The position numbers and the translations under genes are program-made. Below the pieces are notes generated by a model. That model was not told where the DNA came from. It searched no databases and saw only the letters and a program-made list of their open reading frames with translations. This document shows positions 15,727 to 23,655 of a DNA stretch of 64,000 nucleotides, piece by piece (positions within the stretch are counted from its first letter, which is position 1; every line of letters starts with the position of its first letter). This DNA comes from DASXUX01 sp036504595 (GTDB lineage Bacteria > Planctomycetota > SZUA-567 > H5-PLA8), in NCBI GenBank assembly GCA_036504595.1, contig DASXUX010000095.1, positions 248,001-312,000 of the forward strand. The letters run 5' to 3'.

Positions 15727-16608
15727 TTAGTGTCTTACTGGCCCGCGTGCCTCTGTCGCTTCCCACAGCGTCTTCAGCTTCGGCAGGCTGAACACCGGGC
15801 CTTCCTGGCACACGTACACGCCGTTCACCTGGCAGTGGCCGCACTTGCCCACGCCGCACTTCATCCGCCGTTCAACCGAGAAGTAGATCTGGTTGTGTGG
15901 AATGCCTTTGGCCTGCAGTTCCAGCAGCACGAACCTGTACATGACCGGCGGGCCGACCACCGTCGCCACCGTCTGCTTGGCATCCAGTTCGACTTTCTGG
16001 AAGAGCGTCGTGATCACGCCGACATTGCCGTTCCACCCGGGAGCTGGCTTATCGACAGTCGCAAACATCTCGACATCGCCGCGCTTGCCCCACTGTTCCC
16101 ACTCCTTTAGGAATAGCATTTCGGCGGGGCTCTTGGCGCCGTGCAGAATGATGAAGCGGCGGTACTTCTTGCGATTGGCAAGAACGTGCCGGATGATCGA
16201 GCGCAGCGGAGCCAGACCGATGCCGCCGGCGACCACCAGTAGATCCTTGCCTTCCATCTGAGCCACCGGGAAGCCCGTCCCGAAGGGTCCCCGGATGCCA
16301 ACGCTTGCGCCAGCCTGAAGCTTGTGCAGCGCATTGGTCAGCATGCCCGTGCGCCGAATGCACAGCTCAAAGTTCGGGCCGTCTTCAGCCGCGGAACAGA
16401 TCGAGATCGGCGCTTCGCCGTAGCCGTACATAGATACTTCAACGAACTGTCCGGGCTGATGTCCCAGCGCCTTTCCACCCGGCAGGGCGATCTCGAACAG
16501 CTTCTCGGTGTCGGTCACCTGTTCGACGCGGCGCACCGTCGCCATGCTGGGCAAGTACAGCTCGCGTTCGGCCGGTTCTTCCACTCGTTGCAGTGCGCGC
16601 GCGATCAT
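15727..16608 (-). CDS. hydG: hydrogenase FAD/NAD(P)-binding (gamma) subunit
   Basis: 293 residues from ATG 16608, behind GGGAGA; a TTG 15 nt upstream is less likely. A ferredoxin-NADP reductase-type fold: the FAD motif near GEAPISICSA, the nucleotide motif VVAGGIGLAPLRS (about residues 111-123), the NAD(P) segment VVGPPVMYRF and a C-terminal [2Fe-2S] set CGVGKCGHCQVNGVYVC. It passes electrons between pyridine nucleotide and the iron-sulfur chain. It is in the hydBGDA order and separated from hydB by 141 bp with an inverted array. The symbol follows the Pyrococcus naming and is not the radical-SAM HydG. Confidence 0.93.
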   Translation of the reverse strand: MIARALQRVEEPAERELYLPSMATVRRVEQVTDTEKLFEIALPGGKALGHQPGQFVEVSMYGYGEAPISICSAAEDGPNFELCIRRTGMLTNALHKLQAGASVGIRGPFGTGFPVAQMEGKDLLVVAGGIGLAPLRSIIRHVLANRKKYRRFIILHGAKSPAEMLFLKEWEQWGKRGDVEMFATVDKPAPGWNGNVGVITTLFQKVELDAKQTVATVVGPPVMYRFVLLELQAKGIPHNQIYFSVERRMKCGVGKCGHCQVNGVYVCQEGPVFSLPKLKTLWEATEARGPVRH

Positions 16609-16665
16609 CTTTCGCTCTCCCAAAGTCTTTCTTCAAACCAACCCGTCACGTGCTATCGTGCGTTT

Positions 16666-16743
16666 GGTCATTAGTCATTAGTCATTGGTCATTGATGATC
16701 GGGACGCCAAGCCGTTAATGACCAATGACAAATGACCAATGAC
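16666..16743. repeat. inverted heptamer arrays (unit GTCATTA/G)
   Basis: Left arm 16666-16700 repeats GTCATTA and GTCATTG; right arm 16716-16743 is the complement (AATGACC, AATGACA). Loop about 15 bp. It occupies the hydB-hydG gap. Related words recur at 34575-34588, 36001-36042 and 36094-36143. Confidence 0.85.
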
Positions 16744-16749
16744 TTTTCC

Positions 16750-17814
16750 TTACCGCGTCACCTTCGCCGCTTCCGGCTGCTGCTCCTGTTCCTCGGTCAG
16801 TTGATTCAGCACTTCGACTAGACCGATTCCCGCCGTGCACGCTCGCGTGCAGCGCCCGCAGCCGACGCAGAACGGCCGGCCGTAGCGGGCCATCAGGTAA
16901 TAGAACTTGCGGTACCAGCGGTGGCGGGTGCGTTCGACTCGCTGCGACCTGAAATTGTGCCCGCCGGCAACCTTCGCGAAGTCCACGAACTGGCACGAAT
17001 CCCAGACGCGCGAACGCTCGCCTTCCTTGAGGTCGAGCGCCAGGTCTTCCCACACGTCAAAGCAGAAACAGGTTGGGCACACCGTCGTGCAGGAGCCGCA
17101 GCTATAGCATTTCTCGGCGGTTTCTTTCCAGATGTTGCTGTTGACCGAGGCGTCCAGCAGCAATGGCATCGCGTACGACGGCGTCTTGAGTTTCCGCGTC
17201 GCGCGTTTTTCCTTTTGTTCCCAGAACGCTTGAAGATCGGCGAAGTCCTTGGGTTCCGGCGCGCGCGTCTCCGCCAGACCTTCCAGAAGCTGGCGGCCCT
17301 TGTCGCTCGCAACTTCCACAAAGAAGCCGGCGTCGATCTTCGTCAGGAACAGATCGTAGCTGTTGGCCGGACTGCAGGTGCCGACGCTGCTGCAGAAGCA
17401 GGATTTGTCCGGCAGACAGTTGACTCCAATGATCGTCGCCGCGTCGCGCCGAGCCTTCCAGTGCGGGTCCACGTGACCTTGCGACATCGCCCAGTCCAGT
17501 TGAGCGATGCCTTCCAGATCGCAGGGGTGAACGCCCAGCAGCACGAAGGGTTTGTCGTCGAGCACCGGCGAAGCGCTCGGCGGCGCGCCGTTGCCCATCG
17601 AGAATTTCAGCAGTGTGTCTTTCGGCGGAAAGAAAGCTTTCTTGGGCGGCAGAATGCTGGTGGGGTAGTCGAGCGTCAGCTCTTTAGCATCTTCAATCCA
17701 ATCGAAGACGTGGAAGCCAGGCTCCTTTTCTTTCGGGCCCATGACTCGGCGCTGCTGGACGAGTTTCTCCAGGAAAACACCGGCCTGCTCTTTGGTCAGA
17801 ACCACGGAAACCAT
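16750..17814 (-). CDS. hydB: hydrogenase/sulfur reductase iron-sulfur (beta) subunit
   Basis: 354 residues; ATG at 17814 follows AAGGAGGTCACT, a strong ribosome site. An anaerobic sulfite reductase A-like protein with LGVHPCDLEGIAQLD in the middle and two C-terminal [4Fe-4S] motifs, CYSCGSCTTVCPTC and CVGCGRCTRACTAG. In group 3b enzymes this subunit links the gamma subunit to the clusters and is credited with sulfur reductase activity. It is the first gene of the hyd operon; the 218 bp upstream are AT-rich and hold a promoter-like sequence. Confidence 0.93.
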   Translation of the reverse strand: MVSVVLTKEQAGVFLEKLVQQRRVMGPKEKEPGFHVFDWIEDAKELTLDYPTSILPPKKAFFPPKDTLLKFSMGNGAPPSASPVLDDKPFVLLGVHPCDLEGIAQLDWAMSQGHVDPHWKARRDAATIIGVNCLPDKSCFCSSVGTCSPANSYDLFLTKIDAGFFVEVASDKGRQLLEGLAETRAPEPKDFADLQAFWEQKEKRATRKLKTPSYAMPLLLDASVNSNIWKETAEKCYSCGSCTTVCPTCFCFDVWEDLALDLKEGERSRVWDSCQFVDFAKVAGGHNFRSQRVERTRHRWYRKFYYLMARYGRPFCVGCGRCTRACTAGIGLVEVLNQLTEEQEQQPEAAKVTR

Positions 17815-17961
17815 AGTGACCTCCTTACAGCCCGCAGCGCGACTTCTTTGTCTTCGCAGTTACACATGAATACGCCGCGTGGCCAAATGCCAATATGACG
17901 AGCATCATAGTTGAGCTGGTCTTTTTGCAGGCAACCTTGGCAAGTAGCTCAAGAATCAAGA

Positions 17962-17989
17962 CTTATAGCAGAAAGAAAAATATCTTAAA
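17962..17989 (-). promoter_or_regulatory. candidate sigma70-type promoter of the hyd operon
   Basis: On the minus strand TTTAAG (17984-17989), 16 bp, then TATAAG (17962-17967), in the AT-rich island at about 17925-18010, unusual in this GC-rich DNA. The -10 matches 5 of 6 bases, the -35 only 3 of 6. It would give a leader of about 140 nt before hydB. Confidence 0.35.
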
Positions 17990-18032
17990 TTTTTACATTT
18001 TCGATTTTTTCGGCGCTTTCAAGCTGCGCGCG

Positions 18033-19694
18033 TTAGTTCACACTGACCTCGCTGTGAGTCTGCGCCGCATGCGAGCGAACGAGTGCGACCAAGTCTTCGG
18101 GCATGATCGGCTTCGGCACGTGCGCCTGAAAACCGGCGTTCAGCGCCGCCTGGCGGTCTTCCACTTTTGCGTAGGCCGTCACGGCAATCGCGGGGATGTC
18201 CCCGCCTTCGCGAGCGGGCAAGCGGCGCAGTTGCCGGATGAACTCATAGCCGTTCTGGCCCGGCAGACCAATGTCACAAACCAGAATGCTTGGCCGCAGC
18301 GCGCCGAGCGCCTTCGTGGCTTCCTCGGCCGAGTCGGTGGCTAGCACGCGAGCGCCGCTGGATTCCAAAACGATGCGCACCAGATCGCGCGTATCGGCAT
18401 CGTCTTCGATCAGCAGGACGTGAACGCCGCCCAGAACGCCAGCGTCAGCAGGCGCCGGCTGTTCTTCCTGCTGCGGCTGAGCATCCACGATCGGGAATCG
18501 GGCGACGAACGTGGCTCCCTTCCCTTTTCCAGCGCTGGAGGCTGAGACCGTGCCGCCGTGCAACTCCACCAGATCGCGCACCAGCGAAAGCCCAAGTCCC
18601 AAGCCCATGAAGCGCCGGCTCTTTGAGCTGTCTTCCTGGCGGAAACGTTCGAACAAATGCGGAAGGAACTCGGGGTCGATCCCCACGCCCGTGTCCGTGA
18701 CCGCAATCTCGGCCATTCCGTCAACAAACTCAGCCTGCACATTTACTTTGCCATCCGCAGGCGTGAACTTCATCGCGTTGCTCAGCAAGTTATACGCGAC
18801 CTGTTGCAGCCGCGCGGGATCGCCGCGGATCAAGCCCTTCACCGACGGCCGGACCTCCAGACTCAACGTGACCCGCTTGGCATTCGCCGCCGGCCTGATG
18901 GAATCGACGGCGCTTCGCACCACGGTCTCAAAGCTCACCGGCCGCAGGTCCAGATGCAGCTTGCCCGTGGCGATGCGCGACGTATCCAGCAGATCGTCGA
19001 TCAACTGAGCCTGAAGGCGAGTGTTCCGCTCGATGGTCTCCGTGCCGCGTTTAACCTGCTCGGCGTTGAGCACGCCGTTGCGGATCATCGTGATCCAGCC
19101 CAACATCGCGTTCAACGGAGTGCGCAGTTCGTGTGAAATCACCGCCAGAAACTCGTCCTTGGCCCGGCCGGCGCCTACAGCAACATCGCGCGCTTCCTCG
19201 GCCTGGCGCAAAGCATGTTGCAGTTCCGCGTAGGTCTGCACATTGGCCAATGCAACGGCCGTCGAATCCGCCAGCGCCTGCAGCCGCTCCAGTTCGTCCG
19301 GCGTGACTGTGTGCTGCTGAGCCCAATAGGCGCCGATGGCAGCCAGCGGGTCACTCGTACGAACGGGAACCATCGCCAGACTCTTTACGAACGTGGGCCG
19401 ATAAGCATCATGCGGGATTCGAGCGTCGGCGTAGATGTCTGCAATGGCGGTCGCCTGCTTGTTGAGCATCGCCCAGCCGGAAATGCACGCGCTCAGCGGA
19501 AAGCGCCGGCCTTTCCACAATGGACCAATCGCGTCCTCTTCGGCGTAATAACAGCACTCGCGCTCGCGCAGCACAAACGTCACGCCGTCCGCGCCGGAAA
19601 TCTCGCGGGCATGAGCTTTCACCACACCGATGACCTGAGTAATGTCGCGGGCCGCGGCAAGTTCGCGAATGGCGGTAATCAGACGATTGGACAT
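18033..19694 (-). CDS. hybrid histidine kinase (GAF-HisKA-HATPase-receiver)
   Basis: 553 residues, soluble. An N-terminal GAF domain (about 10-155; CCYYAEEDAIGPLWKGRRFP) precedes a short coiled coil, HisKA with HELRTPLNAMLGW near residue 189, a full HATPase (NLLSNAMKFTP, DTGVGIDPEF, GLGLGLSLVRDLVELHGG) and a C-terminal receiver (LLIEDDADTRDLV, phospho-acceptor in LVCDIGLPG). The GAF domain contains a Cys pair that could sense redox or a cofactor, which is inference. It is directly upstream of and co-directional with hydB, 218 bp away, so it may control the operon, perhaps through the receiver protein at 12327. Confidence 0.92.
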   Translation of the reverse strand: MSNRLITAIRELAAARDITQVIGVVKAHAREISGADGVTFVLRERECCYYAEEDAIGPLWKGRRFPLSACISGWAMLNKQATAIADIYADARIPHDAYRPTFVKSLAMVPVRTSDPLAAIGAYWAQQHTVTPDELERLQALADSTAVALANVQTYAELQHALRQAEEARDVAVGAGRAKDEFLAVISHELRTPLNAMLGWITMIRNGVLNAEQVKRGTETIERNTRLQAQLIDDLLDTSRIATGKLHLDLRPVSFETVVRSAVDSIRPAANAKRVTLSLEVRPSVKGLIRGDPARLQQVAYNLLSNAMKFTPADGKVNVQAEFVDGMAEIAVTDTGVGIDPEFLPHLFERFRQEDSSKSRRFMGLGLGLSLVRDLVELHGGTVSASSAGKGKGATFVARFPIVDAQPQQEEQPAPADAGVLGGVHVLLIEDDADTRDLVRIVLESSGARVLATDSAEEATKALGALRPSILVCDIGLPGQNGYEFIRQLRRLPAREGGDIPAIAVTAYAKVEDRQAALNAGFQAHVPKPIMPEDLVALVRSHAAQTHSEVSVN

Positions 19695-19885
19695 GGGATT
19701 CGCCTCTCGTTGCTTAATATAAAATGTCGCCAGGGGAAGGCAAGTATTTCATAAAATGAAACTTCGCGGCTCTCCGCCTTTACGCGGCATGGCTGCGTGA
19801 TACTCTTCCAGGATAGTCGCAGCACTTCAGGCCCTTGCGCCGTCACATTACGGTCTGAGAGCCGAGCTGGTTTGAGATCTCGTCT

Positions 19886-21595
19886 ATGTTGAGGTATCCC
19901 CTCGAAAGAATGCGCCCGCCCGCCGTTATCCTGACGGTCTTTGCGTGGCTGGCTCTGAGCGCCGCCGCAGGCGAGGACAATCCAGCGCCGCCGGCCGAAG
20001 ACCGCATTGATCCCACTGAGGCCGTCATCATCCTCGGCGGCGAACCGACTCCGGGCTGGCCGGTACTGCCGGCGAGCGAAACCGAATACCGCTTCAAGCT
20101 CAAACTGACCGGCGACATCGTCGCCTTGCGCTGGCTGGACCTGGACGATTACGAGCGCGCCCGCGTCCAGAAGCTCTACGGCATCGAAACCCGCGGCGCA
20201 CAAAGAGTTTTTGGCGAGAAGATTACGGGCACGCGCTACCTGCTGAAGAACGGCAAACGCATCGCCGGATACCGGCTCCCGGAACGCGACTGGGCGGCTC
20301 AAAAAGCTCTGAAGACTGCGACCGCGCCAGTGCTTTACATCCCTGAATCCGACATCGAAACCGAGGAAACGTTTGAGGCGTACCAAAGCGATTTCTTCAG
20401 CCCGATGGAAGTCTACCAGCAGTGGCTCCTGGCCAAACCTCCAGGGCCGAACGATGCCGCCGCTCATTTTGCCATGGCGCAGAAGGTATCGAACATCGGG
20501 CTCTTCGACAAGGCGATCGATCATCTGAAAATGGCGACGGTCATCGATCCCGGAATGGAAGAACGCAACAAAGACTTCTTCGCAACGCTGGTGCAAGAAG
20601 ACGCCAAGCGCCGCACGCTGGATCTTTATCAGCGCATGCTTCTCGCGAAGAACTCGGGCGACTTCGGTTCCGCGTTCGATTTTCTCGGCCAGCTCGACCG
20701 CAACTTTCCCAACTCGGACTTCAAAACGCGCTGGGATGGCGATGTGCGCCGGGAGATCGAAGTGGGCATGAAGACCGCGACGATCAAACGCGTGATCCAG
20801 ATGTCCTACAGCGTCGCCGCGGATCTCGTCCAGCAGCGCCTGTTCAGCAAGGTCCGCGTAGACGACAAGGGCAATGTCATCCCGTCCATTCCCGGCAAAC
20901 AAGTCGCCACACGCGCCGGACACATCCTGCGAGGCACACTGGAAATCGCCGACGACGGCAGTTCGGCCGGAACCGGCGCGGCGGGCACAGACCTTGTGCT
21001 TCGCATCGGCGAGGTCAAAGTGACGATCTCCGGCAGAGACATCGTCTCGATACGCGACGTAGACCTGGCCACGAGCGGAAAGGAGATTCCGCGCGCGTTC
21101 GACGATCTGAAGGATTACGTCACCGACACCGGCCGCCCGGATGGCCTCAAGGCGCAGATGATCGCGCGAATTGCTCAGACGCTGCGAGAACCAGAGACAA
21201 AGGTAAAAGAGATTTTCAATTCCCGTCTGGCGCGAGAGGCGACCTACAAAGACGGCGTGTACAAGGTTTCGCCGACCTACGTAACGCTTCACGACGCGTG
21301 GTATGGAAGCGGCAGTTGGCTCCGCGATGGGTCGCGTCCGGGCAACCAGAAGCGCGCCGGCCACGTCGCCGACACGACGGACGACCCGAACGTGTGGTGG
21401 AGATTTCAGAGCACCGAAACGCAGCTTGCCGTGCTGCGCTCCATGGCTGCCGAAAAAGTCTTCAAGCGGAAAGATCTGTATAAACTCCCCTGCCCCAACT
21501 GTGCCGGCCACGGCTACCTCCGAGCGGGCCTGGAACGAATACGCTGCCCGCTGTGTCGCGGCATCGGCGTGCTGTTCAAAATGACTTACCAATGA
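19886..21595 (+). CDS. secreted protein with DnaJ-type zinc ribbon, unknown function
   Basis: 569 residues; a start at Met9 (19910) would give the cleaner signal peptide RPPAVILTVFAWLALSAAAG. The middle (about 165-300) has tetratricopeptide-like helices (FAMAQKVSNIGLFDKAIDHL). The C-terminus has CPNCAGHGYL and CPLCRGIGVL, a CxxCxGxG zinc-binding pair as in the DnaJ Cys-rich domain. The minus strand is also open over most of this stretch but shows no protein-like features. Proteins of this architecture are common in planctomycetes; no function is known to me. Divergent from the sensor kinase gene. Confidence 0.85.
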   Translation: MLRYPLERMRPPAVILTVFAWLALSAAAGEDNPAPPAEDRIDPTEAVIILGGEPTPGWPVLPASETEYRFKLKLTGDIVALRWLDLDDYERARVQKLYGIETRGAQRVFGEKITGTRYLLKNGKRIAGYRLPERDWAAQKALKTATAPVLYIPESDIETEETFEAYQSDFFSPMEVYQQWLLAKPPGPNDAAAHFAMAQKVSNIGLFDKAIDHLKMATVIDPGMEERNKDFFATLVQEDAKRRTLDLYQRMLLAKNSGDFGSAFDFLGQLDRNFPNSDFKTRWDGDVRREIEVGMKTATIKRVIQMSYSVAADLVQQRLFSKVRVDDKGNVIPSIPGKQVATRAGHILRGTLEIADDGSSAGTGAAGTDLVLRIGEVKVTISGRDIVSIRDVDLATSGKEIPRAFDDLKDYVTDTGRPDGLKAQMIARIAQTLREPETKVKEIFNSRLAREATYKDGVYKVSPTYVTLHDAWYGSGSWLRDGSRPGNQKRAGHVADTTDDPNVWWRFQSTETQLAVLRSMAAEKVFKRKDLYKLPCPNCAGHGYLRAGLERIRCPLCRGIGVLFKMTYQ

Positions 21596-21600
21596 CATTG

Positions 21601-21628
21601 TCACTGCTCACTGATCACTGATCACTGC
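21601..21628. repeat. heptamer array (unit TCACTGA)
   Basis: Four units TCACTGC, TCACTGA, TCACTGA, TCACTGC immediately after the stop of the zinc-ribbon gene. Confidence 0.75.
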
Positions 21629-21773
21629 CCATCGCTCGCCTGCACCTGTGTGAACTCTGACTTAAAGGAGGTGCCACGGTCCGGCGCGCCCGTTTGCGCC
21701 AGCCCGTGCCCGACGCCCGCAACTTGTCCAACTCTGCACAAGTCTGAACATCCCTCCTTGCCCGTCCGACCCC

Positions 21774-21850
21774 GCCTTGCGCCCTTCGAGGGTGCCATCG
21801 GTCTAGATCGGCCAGCGCCTTTTCCGTTTGCTGGCCGATCTAGACCGATG
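21774..21850. repeat. long hairpin element, copy A
   Basis: A conserved flank (21774-21795, containing CCCTTCGAGGG) is followed by a perfect 21-bp inverted repeat, 21796-21816 with 21830-21850, around a 13-nt loop containing TTTTCCGTT. The ends of the stem are CATCGGTCT and AGACCGATG. Confidence 0.85.
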
Positions 21851-21927
21851 CCGAATGTCCCTGCATTTCCAATCACCGCCCTGCGCATCAGAACCGCGAC
21901 CGTTAGGGAGCTGCCGACAACGCGGGT

Positions 21928-21959
21928 GGCACACCCGGCCATCGTGCCGGGTGTGTGCC
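21928..21959. repeat. GTGGCAC-type hairpin
   Basis: GGCACACCCGGC (21928-21939) pairs with GCCGGGTGTGTGCC (21946-21959) with a 2-nt bulge and a 6-nt loop; member of the GTGGCAC-ended hairpin set. Confidence 0.7.
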
Positions 21960-22110
21960 GCAGGCACAAGAAGCCCTTAAGAGAGGCCCGTGCCGCAGAG
22001 CTCGCGCCCTTTTTCTGAACCGGCCCCGCTGCGCTTGCTCCGCCGGATCGCCCGCGAATTCTGTCCACCGCTGCACATGTGTACACATCTTCCTTTGCAC
22101 TGCCGACGTC

Positions 22111-22188
22111 GCCTTGCGCCCTTCGAAGGGTGCCATCGGTCTGGAACGGTCCGCGCTTTTTCCGTTCGCGGACCGTTTCAGACCGATG
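22111..22188. repeat. long hairpin element, copy B
   Basis: Same flank as copy A (22111-22133, CCCTTCGAAGGG) and same stem ends and loop, but the inner stem has changed on both sides: 22134-22155 pairs with 22167-22188 at 21 of 22 positions, the exception being a G-T pair. The compensating changes show that pairing itself is retained. Confidence 0.85.
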
Positions 22189-22272
22189 CCCGGCCGCCCA
22201 AAGCCCGTCATTTTTGCGCCCAGGCAAAACGCCACCTCGCCGACTGTCGACTTCGGCTTCAAAAACGCCCAG

Positions 22273-22304
22273 CTCTGAATTCTGAACTCTGACTTCTGAA
22301 TTCG
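22273..22304. repeat. heptamer array (unit TTCTGAA)
   Basis: CTCTGAA, TTCTGAA, CTCTGAC, TTCTGAA and a partial unit, ending at the stop codon of the AraC-like gene. The same word occurs at 58434-58461. Confidence 0.75.
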
Positions 22305-23360
22305 TTACGTCGCCACCTCCTCATTTCTCTTCGCCTCCGGCTGGGATGCGCTGACGGTTTCGCAAATTGCCACCGCGCTCCCCGTGGTCACGCTCCCCGT
22401 CTCGCGTTCCGCTTCCGCAAGAATTTCTTCGATCAATTCCATCTCGAGTTCATGCGGCGTCTTCCCAAAGCACAGCAAACACGCCCTGAAGAATCTCTGA
22501 TAAGAGGAGAACCCCAACCCCATCGCCCAAGTCGTCCGATGCCACCGCCCATCCCTCCGCGACTTCTTCAACTCCGCAGAAATCTGATCTGCTTTGTCCC
22601 CAATCCGTCCCTCTGTGTCCTCCGTGTCCTCTGTGGTAAGCTTTATAAACTTCCTCAGCTCTTCCTTGAGTTTTCCCCTCACCCCCTCCGCCTTCATCCG
22701 ATCCACCATCTCGATCGCCGACATCCCCGTCAGTTCCTTGCAGTACCCCGTCAACCTCCGCTGCGAAATCCCCAGATGAAAACAAACCGTCCGCAGCGGA
22801 TCCCACAAATACGTCCGCACCTCCGCCGCATCGAGCTCGCTCTTATGCTCGGCCGAATACCTGATCTCGTACCTAAGCAGCCGCTCCGCGTTCTTCACAA
22901 GCAACAACATTGCCCCGAGCCTCTCTCGCGGACTCATCTTCGGCTCGTCGTCAGGAAAAAGACCGGAGACCTGCATCCACAGCGGCACCTGTTGCACCGC
23001 CTGAGCGCGCATGCGCCGTCCGTAGCGCTCTTCGCGGCGTTTCTCGGCCTCCGCATCGCCGAACTTTTCGCACTCTGCCACAAAGCGAAAGACCTCTTCG
23101 TCCCCCCCTCCGCCCGCATCGCCGAGCTCTTGCGCCGTCAGAGCCTTCCGCGCCTCGAACATCTTCATCACGCCGCCGCTGAACATCGCCTTCCACGGAT
23201 CCTTCAGTTCCTCCGCCGTCAAGCCGCTATCCGGCCGCTCCCTCACGGTCGCGGTTCTGATCTCCGCCCCCGTGCCGTCGCTCCCACCGACTGCATCCTG
23301 CCCACTGCCTACTTGCTCTTCCACGTCCCTGCCCTCCACTTCCATCGCAAACCTTTCCAC
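22305..23360 (-). CDS. AraC-type HTH protein with repeat-derived insertions
   Basis: 351 residues from GTG 23360 (ATG at 23345 is an alternative). The C-terminal half resembles a split AraC HTH pair: first helix-turn-helix in CFHLGISQRRLTGYCKELTG (about 202-221) and second in GLGFSSYQRFFRACLLCFG (about 292-310). The linker between them is about 65 residues instead of roughly 20, and it contains TTEDTEDTEGR, translated from a CTCTGTGTC nonamer array at 22611-22638. Near the N-terminus, IRTATVRERP is read from the AGAACCGCGACCGT repeat. Presumably a cytoplasmic DNA-binding regulator; targets unknown, and it may be degenerate. Confidence 0.65.
   Translation of the reverse strand: MERFAMEVEGRDVEEQVGSGQDAVGGSDGTGAEIRTATVRERPDSGLTAEELKDPWKAMFSGGVMKMFEARKALTAQELGDAGGGGDEEVFRFVAECEKFGDAEAEKRREERYGRRMRAQAVQQVPLWMQVSGLFPDDEPKMSPRERLGAMLLLVKNAERLLRYEIRYSAEHKSELDAAEVRTYLWDPLRTVCFHLGISQRRLTGYCKELTGMSAIEMVDRMKAEGVRGKLKEELRKFIKLTTEDTEDTEGRIGDKADQISAELKKSRRDGRWHRTTWAMGLGFSSYQRFFRACLLCFGKTPHELEMELIEEILAEAERETGSVTTGSAVAICETVSASQPEAKRNEEVAT
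22611..22638. repeat. nonamer array (unit CTCTGTGTC) inside a coding sequence
   Basis: Three 9-base units CTCTGTGTC, CTCCGTGTC, CTCTGTGGT, read in frame by the AraC-like gene. Complementary to the CACAGAGGA words at 11786 and 38551. Confidence 0.75.
23235..23262. repeat. AGAACCGCGACCGT dispersed repeat, coding copy
   Basis: GCTCCCTCACGGTCGCGGTT matches copies at 9637-9663 (hypF 5' end) and, inverted, at 21889-21911 (intergenic), with one variable base. Confidence 0.7.
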
Positions 23361-23361
23361 C

Positions 23362-23403
23362 CGTCACCCGCCACAAGCCACTCGTCACATGCCACGTAAG
23401 CAC
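23362..23403. repeat. heptamer array (unit NNCCACN)
   Basis: CGTCACC, CGCCACA, AGCCACT, CGTCACA, TGCCACG, then TAAGCACGTGACG; the period is seven although the word is degenerate. It lies just upstream of the AraC-like gene start. Confidence 0.6.
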
Positions 23404-23543
23404 GTGACGCCTCCGCTGGCGTTCCGGCGTTCATTGAAAAAAGTGGATCAGTCCTGCGATATTCGAGATTCGCCCGGTTTCCCTCGCCAACGCTATCCGC
23501 GCCAGTCCGAGATCAATATAATTCGGGACGAGCTCTACCCGAC

Positions 23544-23572
23544 TATATACCGTATACGCGACCAAATATCAA
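23544..23572 (-). promoter_or_regulatory. sigma70-type promoter of the AraC-like gene
   Basis: Minus strand TTGATA (23567-23572), 17-bp spacer, TATATA (23544-23549). It sits in an AT-rich patch of otherwise GC-rich DNA, about 180 bp upstream of the GTG at 23360. Confidence 0.5.
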
Positions 23573-23655
23573 CTTAAATCCGGCGACCAATATGGGTGCG
23601 CGGGCATCTTGCCCATTCCCCGGGTTGCTTCAGCGGACGGACGATCTGTCTCCGG

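Larger units (their letters stand above)
21596..22304. other. 709-bp gene-free block rich in palindromes
   Basis: Open frames here have compositions dictated by repeats and no family features, so none is called. Contents: heptamer arrays at both ends, two covarying hairpin elements, a GTGGCAC-type hairpin (21928-21959), one AGAACCGCGACCGT repeat (21891-21911) and two copies of the GTCCA...TGCACA motif (21724-21743, 22061-22081). Confidence 0.7.

Noticed and set aside
19679..21604. 641-codon open frame opposite the zinc-ribbon gene
   Set aside because: The plus strand has a signal peptide and CxxCxGxG zinc motif; the minus reading has none and lacks a credible start region.
21622..22227. Possible 201-codon gene in the gene-free block
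   Set aside because: Its content is the translation of the two hairpin elements and other repeats; no ribosome site.
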